A DNA stretch of 64,000 nt, taken from assembly GCA_948474755.1 (NCBI GenBank), contig CAOLHI010001287.1, positions 62,001 to 126,000 on the forward strand, given 5' to 3'. Each line of letters starts with the position of its first letter. The first letter of the stretch is position 1. The position numbers were made by a program, and so were the translations under genes. The notes beneath the pieces were generated by a model. That model had not been told where the DNA came from. It did not search any database and saw only the letters and a program-made list of their open reading frames with translations. The DNA is from Ctenosaura bakeri. Taxonomy: Eukaryota; Chordata; Lepidosauria; Squamata; Iguanidae. Of the stretch, positions 10,461 through 21,139 are shown one piece after another.

Positions 10461-10592
10461 TTTGCCCAAAGAGATTAACTTAAGGATAGGGAAAATTCAG
10501 CAGGATATCCAAATAACTAGTAGAAGTGACATTTCTTGCAGGTGAAGTTTGTTTCTCCAAGTAGAATATAGTTAATACTATATGGCTTCAAA
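10461..10592. other. Unassigned spacer
   Basis: Short AT-rich spacer between two SINE-derived segments. Nothing is recognised in it. Confidence 0.5.
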
Positions 10593-10752
10593 GTAGACCT
10601 TGACTTATGGTGTCACTATCCTAGAGTCATTTGCCATTGCTTTCTTCTTGGGTTGAGAAAGTCACTTGCTCAAGTTCACCCACTAAGTTTCTCATGCCTG
10701 AGTGGGGATTCAAACCATGGTCTCCAGGTGCCCTAGTAATGCTCAAATGACC
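10593..10752 (-). mobile_element. tRNA-derived SINE fragment
   Basis: Plus-strand text GACTTATGGTGTCACTATC, GCCATTGCTTTCTTCTTGGG and GATTCAAACCATGGTCTCCA is the reverse complement of the SINE body. It is diverged and lacks most of the tRNA head. Confidence 0.75.
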
Positions 10753-10964
10753 CATTTTGTAGAAATAAAGAATCCAAACAGTAGTGACCAAAGAACAAAT
10801 AGCGTAACAATGTAAGACCTCCAATGAATTCTATGTTTCATATTATAATAGGTATTTAAAGGCATTTCTACAGAAAACCATATGAAATAGACAATTTCTT
10901 TTTACTATGATGTATATGACAGGAAAGACATCAAATGCATTAAAGTTTATATAAATCAGGACTG

Positions 10965-11107
10965 ATCAAGTGTGATGGAGTCTCCTTCTTTGGAGGCTTA
11001 TAAACAGAGGCTGGATGGACATCTATTGGAAAGGCTTTATATTCCTACATGTCAGGGAGTAGGGCTTTATGACCTTTGTGTTCTTTTCTAACTCTATGAT
11101 TCTATAA
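10965..11107 (+). mobile_element. CR1 LINE 3' terminus
   Basis: The blocks ATGGAGTCTCCTTCTTTGG, AACAGAGGCTGGATGGACAT and AACTCTATGATTCTAT match the extreme 3' end of CR1 LINEs, which normally stop in a short ATTCTATGA-like repeat. It complements the fragment at 1791-1985, which covers the preceding part of the same consensus. Confidence 0.85.
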
Positions 11108-11279
11108 AAAAGCCCAGTTCTTACTGAGATGACATCTTCATCTGGGACGTTTGGTACAGAAATTGCAAATTGCTTTCTGAAACCCTTATCCCCAACTAAC
11201 ACAACTGTTTTGTCTATTTATTTGTTTGCTTGTTACATATTTATGGACTGAACCAAAATATGGACTTCACATCATCATT

Positions 11280-11520
11280 TATTTACTTTGCACATTTATT
11301 TATTTTGCCTGCTAACCAGAATTTTCTGGTTAGTGTAGTGCATATCAAAATTAACAAAATACAACAATTCACCAATAATGCAACAATAAAACAATGACTA
11401 GAGACAATTGAATATAAAGACAAAGTAAAAGCAGCAAGGAATAAAAAATAAAGGATATATAAAACCAAATTAAACCCAGAAGCGAGATAGGAGTATAAAC
11501 ATATAAAGTGGAAAAACAGT
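11280..11520. repeat. AT-rich LINE-tail-like repeat (low confidence)
   Basis: TTATTTATTTTGCC followed by a long A-rich stretch (ACAAAATACAACAATTC, GCAACAATAAAACAATG) resembles the dispersed LINE 3'-UTR repeat better seen at 16088-16445 and 28850-29190. Diverged; composition alone could explain part of it. Confidence 0.35.
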
Positions 11521-11809
11521 TCTTAAAATGCTAAGGAGAAACATAGCATTAGTCAAATACACAGTCACTTTAACTTTATTGTGTATAGCTAAAGGCCTTT
11601 GCAAACCAGATATTGACATATAGAATTAAGTGCAATAGTTAAGTTAGCTTCTCCTCATGGTCCAGTGGCTATAGGGAAAATGTTGTTTATGAGGAGCTCA
11701 AAGCATCCTCAAGTAACTCTGTTGTCCTTGTATTTGTTATAGGATTGTGTCCAGTGATTGAAAAGGAATAGCAGAGATTCACCTCACAAGTAACAGTGGT
11801 GGACTCACA

Positions 11810-12235
11810 GGCCCTTTTGGCATTTACCACGCGAAAGGGCGCCTGGGGCGTTGCATGTTTATGAGGAGCGATCTGCACAACACACTCACAATTGCGCAAC
11901 ACTCCAGGGCCTGGCAGGTGCCGCTCACACACTTTTTCATTTTCAGCTTTCAGTCAAAAATGGTACACAATTGTGCATTGCTCCAGTGCCTCACGCACAC
12001 TTGCCATGTATGTGGAGCTTCTGGAGCCGTGGCAGCCACGCTTCCTGCCCCAGCGCAGCCTGGGAAACTCCCCGGTTGTGCTGAGGAAGGAAGAGGCTGG
12101 GATCTTGTGCTACCTGCTCAGGAGCAGGCAGCCTGTGTGGAGCTGAAGCAGCAGGGATGCAAGAGCCTGTTGCTGGAGGCTGCTCGCACAAACCCCGCAC
12201 CCCAGAGCTGAAAAAGGTAAGGTGCGGAAAGGGCC
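11810..12235. mobile_element. Non-autonomous DNA transposon, second family copy
   Basis: A 426-bp element bounded by GGCCCTTTTGG and GGAAAGGGCC, with flanks ACA and ATA (one mismatch). The interior (ACAACACACTCACA, CAGGGCCTGGCAGGTGCC, CACACACTTTTTCATTTT, GAGGCTGCTCG) is the same as at 38721-39570, where a further element is inserted. There is no transposase. The 84-141-codon frames in several phases here are by-products of its GC content. Confidence 0.8.
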
Positions 12236-12239
12236 ATAG

Positions 12240-14050
12240 TCTTGGAAATGGCACTGGCAAAGCCAGGTGGCTGAGAAGAACTATTGTACACACACACACA
12301 CACACAGAAGTTTTGACACATGAAACATTTTGAAAAACTGAAAGCCAACTATAATGACATGTCCAGTATTTTAAAAAATTGTCCGTTAGTTTTAAAAGGG
12401 GACCTGACAAGTTCAAGCTAACAGTGCCTACTAGTCATGTCATGATGGATTCATATTTCTTCAAGTATATCAACTGCTGAGTAGCACAAGTGGGTTAGTG
12501 CTGGTATTGCATGCAGCTCCTGCCTCTAGGCTCCCCATGGTCATTTGGATGGTTCCTGTGAGAACAGAATGCTGGAAAACAAAAAAGCCTCTGGTCTAGT
12601 CCAGCTGGACTGTTATGTTTTTATGCTTTCAAATATTCAAAAGGTTGAGGCCAAACCTCTGCAAAACAAATGCTCAATCTCTGAGAAGAAAAAAAGGAAA
12701 AAGAAAACAGGTTGACCATGTTTGGTTAACATTTTACTCCATTATCTGAGAGCTGACATCTTCTCAGTAATTATTGCAGATGATTCCACCCCTGGTGTAA
12801 TTAAAAAACAATTACTTAGAGAATGTAGGGAGCCAAGCTCATCCTTGTTCTCCATTCAGGCCAAACATGGGGGGGGGAGAGTTGTCAGGGAAAATAGATG
12901 TTTTATGTTAGGAAGCAAAAGGTAGGGGATTCATTTAAGGAGGCAGGTAATTTGACAGGCAAACACAGCCTTGGAATTTGTTTAATATGCTCAATATGGT
13001 CACTTCCATGTGAAGTAATATTGGACATATGGGTATGGCAGGCTCTGTATTTCCAATGCCTTTGCATTAGTGAATCAGTACTTACAAAACAAACCTCAGA
13101 TAACTGTTGGCTCTCATCCCAGGTAGCTTGAAAGATGAGATGTGAGAATACATTTACTGCTCCAACAAAGCTACATACTTTGTAACCCCTCTGAAGCAAG
13201 TCCCTTTCAACAGGCTCCACTGTCCACCAACCAAAACATCTCCACCACCATCATAATACCACAAGCCTATCAGTGGGTTTTGGATGTAATGGTTAAGCAA
13301 TAATGAGCAGCACCTGAAGGAAACTGCTTTACTTCTAAACAAACATTAATGAGGGGGAGTTTGATGCATTTCTTGTTTTAGTTGCTCCCTGCAATTAATT
13401 AGATGTTTCACTCAGAGCACAAATGGAATGTATGAAAGAAATATTTAGCCAAAGAACAGAATTAATGAATGCTTTCTCTTAGACCCAGCTAGGTAAAAGA
13501 TCGCAGTGGCCCCAAAACATGCATTTCCTCCTAATGCACTTGAGTTCAGCATTTAAACTGTAAAGGTTATATTTAGTCACTTGGAAATAATAGTAAGTGG
13601 GCTCTAAGTAGAAGAAGGGGAAAAGGAGAGATGATGCAGAATTTCTTTCTCTTTCTCCCTTTCTCTGTTTTGCCAAGTTTTCCTAAGGATTTGTGACAAG
13701 TTTGTCCTGGAAGGTTGCCTTAACCCTGTTCCAAAGAAAAACAGAAGTTGAATTTTACTGTATAATGTGTGCTGGAATAACCATCAACCATTTACTCATT
13801 CATCTCTGGCCTGTTTCAAAGGTTTAATTCATTGCTGATGCCAAATCAAGAAGAGTGAGGGAGAGGACATTAGCCCAAACAATGTACGGACACCAGGAAA
13901 GGTACAACCAACTTACGGCAGTGGTGGACCAATTGTGGTCTAAAGGTCTACAGATCACATGTGGCCTCAAGGCCATTTTTGTGCCCCTCCCCTACTAAGG
14001 ATGCTTTATGCCTCCCAGGACATTTCTTCTCATGAAAGAAAGATGTTTTA
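12240..14050. other. Unassigned sequence, with a LINE-tail fragment
   Basis: A (CA)n tract lies at 12290-12306. At about 12530-12625, GGTTCCTGTGAGAACAGAAT and TGCTGG...CTCTGGTCTAGTCCAGC-like text suggests the 3' end of a CR1/L3-like LINE. From 12700 to 14050 I recognise nothing; no run of open frame above about 105 codons carries a motif. A comparison with other lizards would show whether conserved non-coding elements lie here. Confidence 0.5.
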
Positions 14051-14350
14051 TCCCACTGAATCCCCAGGTCCCCTCTGAAAAAAAAAACTCTAGAAATATA
14101 CTTCTGTGAAGAAAAATCAGTCCTCCACACAGAAAGTGCTATAACTGAGGTTTCTTCTGCACAGAATTCATACCTCTTTTTTTCTTTTTGCACAGAAATC
14201 AATACTTTTTGTGCAGAAAGCAGCATTTTCTACATATAAAATGAGATTTCTGTGCAGAAAATGCTGTTCTTTGTGCAGAAAACCATGAGTGAATTTTGCT
14301 TACAAAGTCTCAAACTGCAAAGATTCTCATCAGTCCAGGATTCTTCTCTT
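14050..14350 (-). repeat. TTTCTGCACAGAAA-type repeat, copy B
   Basis: Successive motifs CTTCTGTGAAGAAAA, CCACACAGAAAGTG, TTCTGCACAGAATTC, TTTTGCACAGAAATC, TTTTGTGCAGAAAGC, TTTCTGTGCAGAAAATG and TTTGTGCAGAAAACC occur at 15-40-bp spacing. The block ends near GATTCTCATCAGTCCAGG, which also occurs, inverted, beside copy C. Not a known coding element. Confidence 0.65.
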
Positions 14351-15132
14351 CAGGACTTCCCAATGTTAAAGAAACTTGTCTTTTGACAATTTTTCAAACA
14401 TTTACAAATATTCTTTCCATCCCTAGTCAAATCTAATTTTAATTGATATTAATTTTAATTCTTTGATGGGAGAGGTGGAGTTTACTGAAAGTAGGAGAAA
14501 AAACATTATGAATTAACTGGAGGATAAAGTAAACTCTCCACACATGTATATAAAACTCTTGCTCTATCTTGCTGCTCAGCTTTTACTTGAATTAACATGA
14601 AGTTTTCAGGGAAATATCGGCCTTGTTACTGTAGCTTTCAAAACAGACCACTGCAGAGACGAATTATTATTGTAGTAAGCAAAATCATTGTGGTTAAAGT
14701 TCAGGACTTTAGACCAGAGTTAAAAACACATTAAAATGATAATTTCTGCTTTTAAAAAAGCTCTCAGACGTTAACATATAATGGCCTAGATGCAAAAAGA
14801 CTGGAAAACCTTCACCTTGTTCTCTTCCTGTCCTACTGTCTGAATCCAAACTAAAGAGGCAACTTTATTTGTACATGCATTTAAAAAATGTGGCTGATTT
14901 TACAGAGTTCTAGATCACATAGAGAGCTTCCATATATAGTGAAAGCTTTCCTCTTCCTAAAAAGAAACAGAAGACACACCTCAAGATGCTTAGAGAAAAG
15001 TTAGATGCATTTTGACTTGTGTACACTCTTCAGGCTTTCTCAAGGGGGCTATTTAGAACTAAATTTAGAAATATCTGAATCAAGAATTTTCAAACTGTTC
15101 ACCGGATCAGTGAAAACCACTCAATATTCCCC
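14351..15132. other. Unassigned AT-rich sequence
   Basis: Nothing recognised. It includes palindromic AT-rich text near 14440-14460 (TTTTAATTGATATTAATTTT). Confidence 0.55.
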
Positions 15133-15141
15133 AGTTTCTGC

Positions 15142-15963
15142 CAGTGATGTAGACTCAAGTCAATTGACTCGGACTCAAGTCAGACTTAAGTCATTTCAGT
15201 GACTCGACTTAGACTCAACTTGGTATTAAATGACACACCAACTCAACTTAACTGGACTTGTGACTTGTATATTTTTAGTGACCAGCTTGCTGCCCTTGGT
15301 TCAGTAAGATAATGCATTCATCCAGAAGCCTTACAACTTTGAACAACACTTCCATCTATTTTTGCCTACAGGTCACATGATGATCTGTCTCAAGCCCAAA
15401 GATGGTGTGCATTTCTTAGAAAGGAACAGCAAATAGGTTAGGCAATGGGCTTGATCCTTCCCTCTAAAGCTTCTGAAGCTTCACTAGTGGGAGAATAAGG
15501 AGGATCTTATTCCCCACATCCAAAAAAGCCCCCAGCTTCAGAAATGGGAAGCAAGAAGGATCCTATTCCTCACTTCCAAAGCTGCAGACCCTCGCATGTC
15601 CATTGACACAAAAGCCTCCAGTGTTGGGAAAGGGAATAAGAATGATCCTATTCCCCATCTCAGAATCTGCAGACTCTTCCACCCATTGACACAAAACTTC
15701 CAGCTTTGGGAGGGGAGACTAAGAAGGATCCTGTTACTTCTGAAGCTTCAGACGGTAAGCTCACAAATGTGGAGGGCTGAATCTACTTAAATCATTGAAA
15801 CTGACTTTATTCAACTCTGTCTGGAAATTCTGCAATATAGGTTGGGGTATAAAGTTGGCTCCCAGACTTGAGACTTGAGTTCAGACTTAACTTGAAAGTA
15901 TCTTGCAAGGACTTGAGAATCGACTTGAAGGTAGAGACTTGAGACTCAGAGTAAAAGACTCCA
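15142..15963. mobile_element. DNA transposon with GACTTGAGT arrays and tandem core
   Basis: The 822-bp element is flanked by an exact 9-bp direct repeat, AGTTTCTGC (15133-15141 and 15964-15972). It starts CAGTGATGTAGACTC and ends AAAGACTCCA. The left end (about 15150-15270) repeats GACTCAAGT-like words and the right end (about 15865-15960) repeats the inverted word GACTTGAGT, giving degenerate inverted arrays. Between them are about four tandem units of ~83 bp (about 15455-15755) marked by AAGGATCCTATTCC. The 8-9-bp duplication suggests a hAT-like element. There is no transposase. Confidence 0.75.
15455..15755. repeat. ~83-bp tandem repeat inside the transposon
   Basis: Four diverged units share a GCTTCAGAA-like start, an AAGAAGGATCCTATTCCYCA-like block and a CCATTGACACAAAA end. 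The first unit is partial. The repeat lies wholly between the inverted GACTTGAGT arrays and probably grew after the element formed. Confidence 0.7.
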
Positions 15964-16087
15964 AGTTTCTGCTTCATTTATTTTTCCTCTTCTTAAAGTC
16001 ACCATCCACATGTAGAATTCAAGTGAAAAAGAGAAGAGAAAAAGGCTAGGACCTTCCCACTCTCACATATGTGCTTTATTTAGGTTT

Positions 16088-16445
16088 CAGAATATCTGAT
16101 AGTGAGATGATGATGCTATCCCATCTTTGGCCCACTTTGGGACTCAAAGCAGCTCACAACAGCTACAACTGACATATCTAAAAATTAACAGCATATAAAA
16201 GTTAAAAAGTCCTTAAGTCACAATTGAATCCAGTTAAAATAAATTAAAACAACAAGAAGAACAAGAACAAATAAAGTGCAGCACATTACATTAGGCCTGT
16301 TTACTCCGAAAAATAAATTCTCAAAGGCCAACTGGAATAAAATGTGTTTAACCTGGTTTGGAAGAATAACAAAGAGGGTGCCACTCTAGCATCTTTGGGA
16401 AGAAAACTACTCTCCAAAACAATCTGGCCTTAGATCTTAAATAAA
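16088..16445 (-). repeat. LINE 3'-UTR-derived dispersed repeat
   Basis: Text such as GGGACTCAAAGCAGCTCACA, then an A-rich stretch with repeated TTAAAA words, then GAAGAATAACAAAGAGGGTG resembles a very common lizard repeat derived from a LINE 3' region. Related copies lie at 28850-29190 and 43330-43560. Class (L2 or CR1-like) is uncertain. Confidence 0.5.
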
Positions 16446-16499
16446 GTAGTTAGAACAGGAGAGTTCTAGAGTTCTAGGAGGGGGAAAAAGCTCTGATTC

Positions 16500-16590
16500 A
16501 TGTGCCACTTTCTGAAATACACAGGAGTAGAATTTGAACCCTGCTTTCCAGAGTCATAACAATGCTCAGACCACTACACTGCACTGAATA
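16500..16590 (-). mobile_element. tRNA-derived SINE head fragment
   Basis: GAATTTGAACCCTGCTTTCC and CTCAGACCACTACACTGCAC are the reverse complement of the tRNA-like head (B box then A box) of the SINE family seen complete at 46378-46614. The rest of the SINE is missing. Confidence 0.65.
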
Positions 16591-16599
16591 TCCCTTTAA

Positions 16600-18835
16600 T
16601 TTTAGCCCTCTTCCCCCTAAAAAAATCAGGTGGAACTTTTGACAGCAGAAACGGAAATGGAAAGCTATAATTACGTCCAACTTCTGAACAGTCTGTTTGT
16701 AGCAACAACTAGTCAAACATCCTGAGAAAACTCAAAAATAGAGCATGATGAAGATATCCCTGTAGTGTGCTAGTGATAAGAAGTTCAGCATCTGGCCATC
16801 AGAGTTATTTTTTTTTAGGTCTTACTTTAATAAAGTGTAAGTCTAAGACAAAGTCAACAAAAGCTTATGCTAGAAATTTCTTCTTCCCACTTAGAACCAA
16901 AGGTGCTACTGGATTCCTTTCTGTCTTATTATTGATAGACATGCTCTTCCTGCACCGAGTCATTACTGCGGGTTACTGCATTGTAGTGCTGTATTTTCTG
17001 CATATGGGAGTGAATGAGCCTTGTGTTATTTCCCATCATTCTGCATGGAATCCACTGTTAATGTACCACCATGAGGTGGGAAAGCATGGTATTTGAAAAC
17101 CAGAAAAAATCCAATTCACATTCTGACATCAAAGTAAATTCAAGTTTTTGCAGTGATATGGAAACATATATCCGCAGCAACGTGCACTGATGGGTAGCTG
17201 TAAAACTGGAAGTGGGCACGTAGTACATACCTACATAGGTACATACAAAGGGAACCATCCAAAAACAAACAAAAACAAAAAGCCAGTCACAGTCTCTAGG
17301 GTGGGGTGAGGAGAGCACGGGGAATGGCTAGCAAGGAAGTAGTGTGGATGCACAAACTCACAATCCTCCACAGGAAAACGCTTTAAATCAGGGGGTGTGC
17401 AGAAAACAATGAAGGAAAATTGTGTTATTTAAATACACCATGAAACAGCATGAACTGCTTCTTGAGCCTCATGTGGAAAAGGCCATAGAGAGGCATAGTT
17501 GCCATATATGTCTCTTTATGCATATTTTAAAATCCCTTACCTCTGGAAGGCACATTATATGTTCCCTCCTGGCTTAACAGTTTTGCTTAGGTTTGTACCT
17601 GTCCCTCATCCTTTTTCTCAGCAGCTGTGGCCATGGAAATTCATATGGAATTATCTGAGGTTTGTTCAAACCCCCCTCCCTGCTGCACCACTATGTAAGA
17701 GAACTGCAGCACAATCATTCTGTAAAAGTACACGTCTCACATTGTACATGCTACAACCCTTACCCTGTAGGTATAACAAGCCTTTGACAGCTGTGAGTTT
17801 CGGGCAGCTGGAAAACATTTTTCAAAAGCAGGGATATATGTTGTCACACATTGCAGCAAACAGCACTGTCAGGCTGAGTTGTTATGACAACGTTGCAGGT
17901 GTCAGAAACCTCACCCAGCATAAACAGACTTGGAGAAACTCATTGGACAGAAGGACAAAAGAGGTGCAATGTGGCCATAAGTCACAGTATGAGGGAAGGA
18001 CTTGATGGAATCTGAAGTCAGGCAGCAGAGAAGATGAACTGGATTCCAATTGATGAAGAAGTATTTCTTCTATCCTTAATCTGCACTACACCATCTCAGC
18101 CATTGAGAATATATCTGTAGCCTTATTCACACATTACTTATCCAGTTTCATTCAATCAAATCATGAAGGGTAGAGTGCCTGGCTCTTTCTTACTCTCTCA
18201 TCACCTCTTTTTTTCCTCATTGAAAGAAGTAAGACTGAAGAGGAAAAACTCCTGTTTTCGTGGGGAGTCTCACTGTGAGCAAGGGTTCCCATTTTCCAGC
18301 ATTCCTTTTTGGGTGGAGACATCCATGTAAACAAGAACTTTGCTCTACAGACATGGCACCTCCCACAAGAGGAAAATAATGATGGAGGAGGAAGGACTAG
18401 TTATACTTCCTTCATTTGCTGTCTGAAACTGCATTACTGCTGCCTGAGCAGGGCTTATCAAGTGCAGTAAGCAGGGTATCACTATTACCAGGCAGATGTT
18501 CAGCTAGGGGACCGTGAGAGTTGGAAAGCAGAAAGCATCACTGAAATGCCACACATTCTTTCCTCTCTCCTTTCAGCAGGTTTGCTGCATCTTGTCCACT
18601 GCTCAGTTGCTGGGGGTGAAATAAGTTTATGTGCCAATCCATTCAGCTTCTGTGTGCAGAGTGAACCATGGGTGTGTAAGGGGAGTAATCTTGTCCTTCA
18701 CCTCAGACAGCAAGATTTATGGGATCATTATGACTTTTAGCCCTGATGCTTCACTGGATCTTCACATCTAGAGACCATCTGACTGAAGGAGAAAGCCACA
18801 GCCAGCTCAGCTTTAGAAATAGATGGGATTAACTA
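16600..18835. other. Unassigned sequence
   Basis: No gene or family recognised. CATGTGGAAAAGGCC at about 17470-17484 resembles one terminus of the GGCCCTTTCC transposon group, but no partner terminus is found nearby. A 168-codon frame at 17499-18005 has no motif, membrane segment or signal, and is not called. Confidence 0.5.
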
Positions 18836-19031
18836 GCTGTTGTGTGCCTTGAAGTCATTTCCAACTTATGGCAACCCTCAATTGACCCTCTCACAGGGTT
18901 TTCTGGGAGCTAGGAGTGTGTGATGTGTACAAGGTCACCCAGTGGGTTCCCATGGCCAAGCAGAGAATTAAACCTGGTCTCCAGGGTCATATAGTCCAAT
19001 GTGCAAACCACTACACCATGCTGGCTCTCAT
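18836..19031 (-). mobile_element. tRNA-derived SINE
   Basis: Nearly full length. In plus orientation: TGTGTGCCTTGAAGTCATTT tail, CAAGGTCACCCAGTGGGTTC, TAAACCTGGTCTCCAGGGTC and AAACCACTACACCATGCTGG head. The tail TCCAACTTATGGCAACCCT matches the LINE tail at 52212. It abuts the 3' side of the tyrosine-recombinase retrotransposon. Confidence 0.9.
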
Positions 19032-19152
19032 GAACTATTACAACCTCTCTTTCAAAGGGAATTTCATAAGTTCATTGGTGTCCCGACCCCAGAATAAAGA
19101 GTCCAAACACCAGAACTTGGGTTAACTAAGGGCCACCTTTATTTATTTTAAT

Positions 19153-19154
19153 AT

Positions 19155-19185
<31 letters not shown>

Positions 19186-19187
19186 AC
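19153..19187. repeat. (TTAG)n microsatellite
   Basis: About seven TTAG units lie in the 3' tail of the retrotransposon. Copy-number variation here is likely, and it may mark the element's A-rich 3' end. Confidence 0.9.
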
Positions 19188-19555
19188 TATATACACATTA
19201 TGGGCTTGGAGGAAGCAGCAAGAGGAAAATTGCGGGACCAGCTGAGGTCAGGTGACAAGCCACTGTCAACACCCCCACCTTCCCTTGGGCAATCCACCTG
19301 AGTCCTTTAAGCCACCCAGTTGCTACTGGTTGCCCGCTGGCTGCTCTATAGTGTGGGGAGGTACTCCAAGGGTAACTCCCGCTGAAGTCACAGGGCCCTT
19401 CCGACAGGAGTTAAATCCAGGTGTTACCTCAAGGGTGTGCCCCTTTCCTCACCCTCTAGATCACACAACTCAAGAGATGGATTCAGAGGCTTCCCTCAGC
19501 ACCCAAAATGGGTGCCCAAGGCAGTCACCAGAGCTGTTATTTTTCCCCTTACCTG

Positions 19556-20154
19556 CCATGGACAAGGGACAAGCATCCGCTTAGTCCCTTTCCCCCAACA
19601 GGCCAACCAGGATGGCCTTCCACCCCTTTCTGCCATTCCTCCACAAACAACCAATTACCTTCCTCTGACAAATGCACACCATCAGGTCTGTAAAGACTTT
19701 CTTGGCTAAACACAATGGCGGGGTGAGGAATGAAATGTCCCAGACCCTTAGTGAGTGCCTTATGGATTTCCCGGTTAGCCCTCCTGTGGGCAATGTCTAC
19801 TCACTTTGGGTTTTCTTCTGCTGGACATACCCTTCATGGCTAAATCGCTGAAAAAAGAATTGTGACATCTGGCCAGGACATTTTGATGTAGCAGAAGTCC
19901 TTGATGGCTTGGAGAATAAGAGCCTTGCCCTTGAGCAAAATCAAATCATTACCACCCAAATGGATAACCAGTACATTCAATATCAGCTGAGGAGGTCCCT
20001 CAAACAAGAGGGGCAGAAGGCCGCTCCACTGCAGTCCCCTCCTGCCCAGCCACTTGATCGTCGCCATCCTTCTGAGCCTGAGCTGGGATCCTGCAGAAGA
20101 CTTTCTAGCATACCGCTCTGCCCAATAAATTATACTGTGACTGCAGATGGCAAC
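19556..20154 (-). pseudogene. SGNH/GDSL hydrolase-like ORF of the retrotransposon
   Basis: One reading frame, downstream of the recombinase, keeps the landmarks of an SGNH hydrolase in order: a serine block CSHSIIYWAE (Ser codon 20134-20136), the block HLGGNDL (Asn codon 19948-19950), and RPDGVHLSEEG with the Asp (19681-19683) and His (19672-19674) spaced as in the family. All four lie in the same frame, interrupted by in-frame stops at about 19840-19842, 19834-19836 and 19801-19803. The usual GDS around the nucleophile is replaced by SHS. Known relatives are esterase-like ORFs carried by Ngaro and some DIRS-like elements; substrate unknown. Identification is from motif order, not from a search. 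Confidence 0.75.
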
Positions 20155-20229
20155 TTGGAGCCTGCCCCCACCGGACCTGCTAGCTTAACAGAAGATAACA
20201 AAGAAGGGGGGGGGAATTGTCAGTACCCT

Positions 20230-21095
20230 CGATAGTCAAAATCTAATAGGGCGGATATACTGTAAGGCTGAGGAAGACTTCCATCACCGAATGCGTCTTA
20301 CAGCATGGTGCCGCATTCCCATCACAAATGCCGTTGAAGCTGAACCTATAAGAAAGGAGTGAGTTCCAAATTTACATCCCTCCAAACCAAGGATAGACAA
20401 GACCCTGGTGGTAATGCTCCAAAATTGATACCTGGTCAACAGAGTAAGGTTATGATGGCAAAATAGGGGTCCAGGGCTAACCCCCCTAAGTGACAGGTAT
20501 CTGTGCAGGGCTGCCACAGGACAAAGGGTGCTGTCATCACACTTGCCCAGATCTATGGTAGCATCTACTCCCATCTGATCCGTCTTGGAACACCAGACCC
20601 TGATAACTGCCCTATTGGCAGATAATGACATCAAACCAGAGTGCCTGGTTGCCCTTGTCTGTCCTAGACATGCACACCGATTCACTAACCCTGAGGGCTC
20701 CAAAAAAGCTATCAAGGCTGCAGCATGAAAAAGGGCAGCTTCGTACTAAGCACCGCATACTGCTGGCCACAACCTGGCCAGCCCTTTGAGAATATGTGGT
20801 GACAGAGGTTCCCTGGCATCCCATGAGGGGCTCCTCTCTTGCCCCCATCCCTCTAGGGCTTTTCGGATCCTGAAATCCCCTGTGTTGTCCTGCATGCCCC
20901 TTGCCTTAGACACAAAGGACAACACTGCCAGCCTGGTGCAGATGGTGGCTTCTCTTTCAGGAAAATGCAATACTGCAATATGTGATCGATAGGTACTGGC
21001 CATTTGTGGTATAACCCCTTATTTGCCCTAAATCTTTCAAAATCCTGCCCCGCACTTCTATAACTCCTGTTGGTGCTGGAGGCTAATGACAAGGC
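20230..21095 (-). pseudogene. Tyrosine recombinase of the retrotransposon
   Basis: This would be the integrase of the element, acting on circular cDNA. The N-terminal segment near 20853-21092 is followed by FFGALRVSES carrying the first catalytic Arg (codon 20690-20692), then SKTDQMG, LCPVAALHRYL, FGTHSFLIG and, past a stop, LQYIRP with the nucleophile Tyr at 20257-20259. In active relatives the HxxR box ends in Arg; here the codon at 20350-20352 reads Leu. A TGA stop lies between the His box and the Tyr. Frames change at least three times. It is inactive. Confidence 0.88.
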
Positions 21096-21139
21096 ACTAG
21101 TCCTGTCTACCTCAGTTCTCTAAGACTCCATAATTCCCT

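Noticed and set aside
14050..14350. CRISPR-like array
   Set aside because: The repeated words are irregularly spaced, near-palindromic and variable, and the genome is clearly vertebrate.
17463..17490. Terminus of a GGCCCTTTCC-group transposon
   Set aside because: Only one end (CATGTGGAAAAGGCC) is visible; without the partner end or a target duplication an element cannot be defined. The same holds near 26867.
17499..18005. 168-codon open frame on the plus strand
   Set aside because: No domain, signal or compositional bias, no splice context that I could support, and similar lengths occur by chance in 64 kb of six-frame translation.
19840..20235. Methyltransferase domain of a DIRS1-type element
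   Set aside because: The motifs seen in this segment (SHS, GGND, DGVH) fit an SGNH hydrolase, and no methyltransferase motif was found between RNase H and the recombinase.
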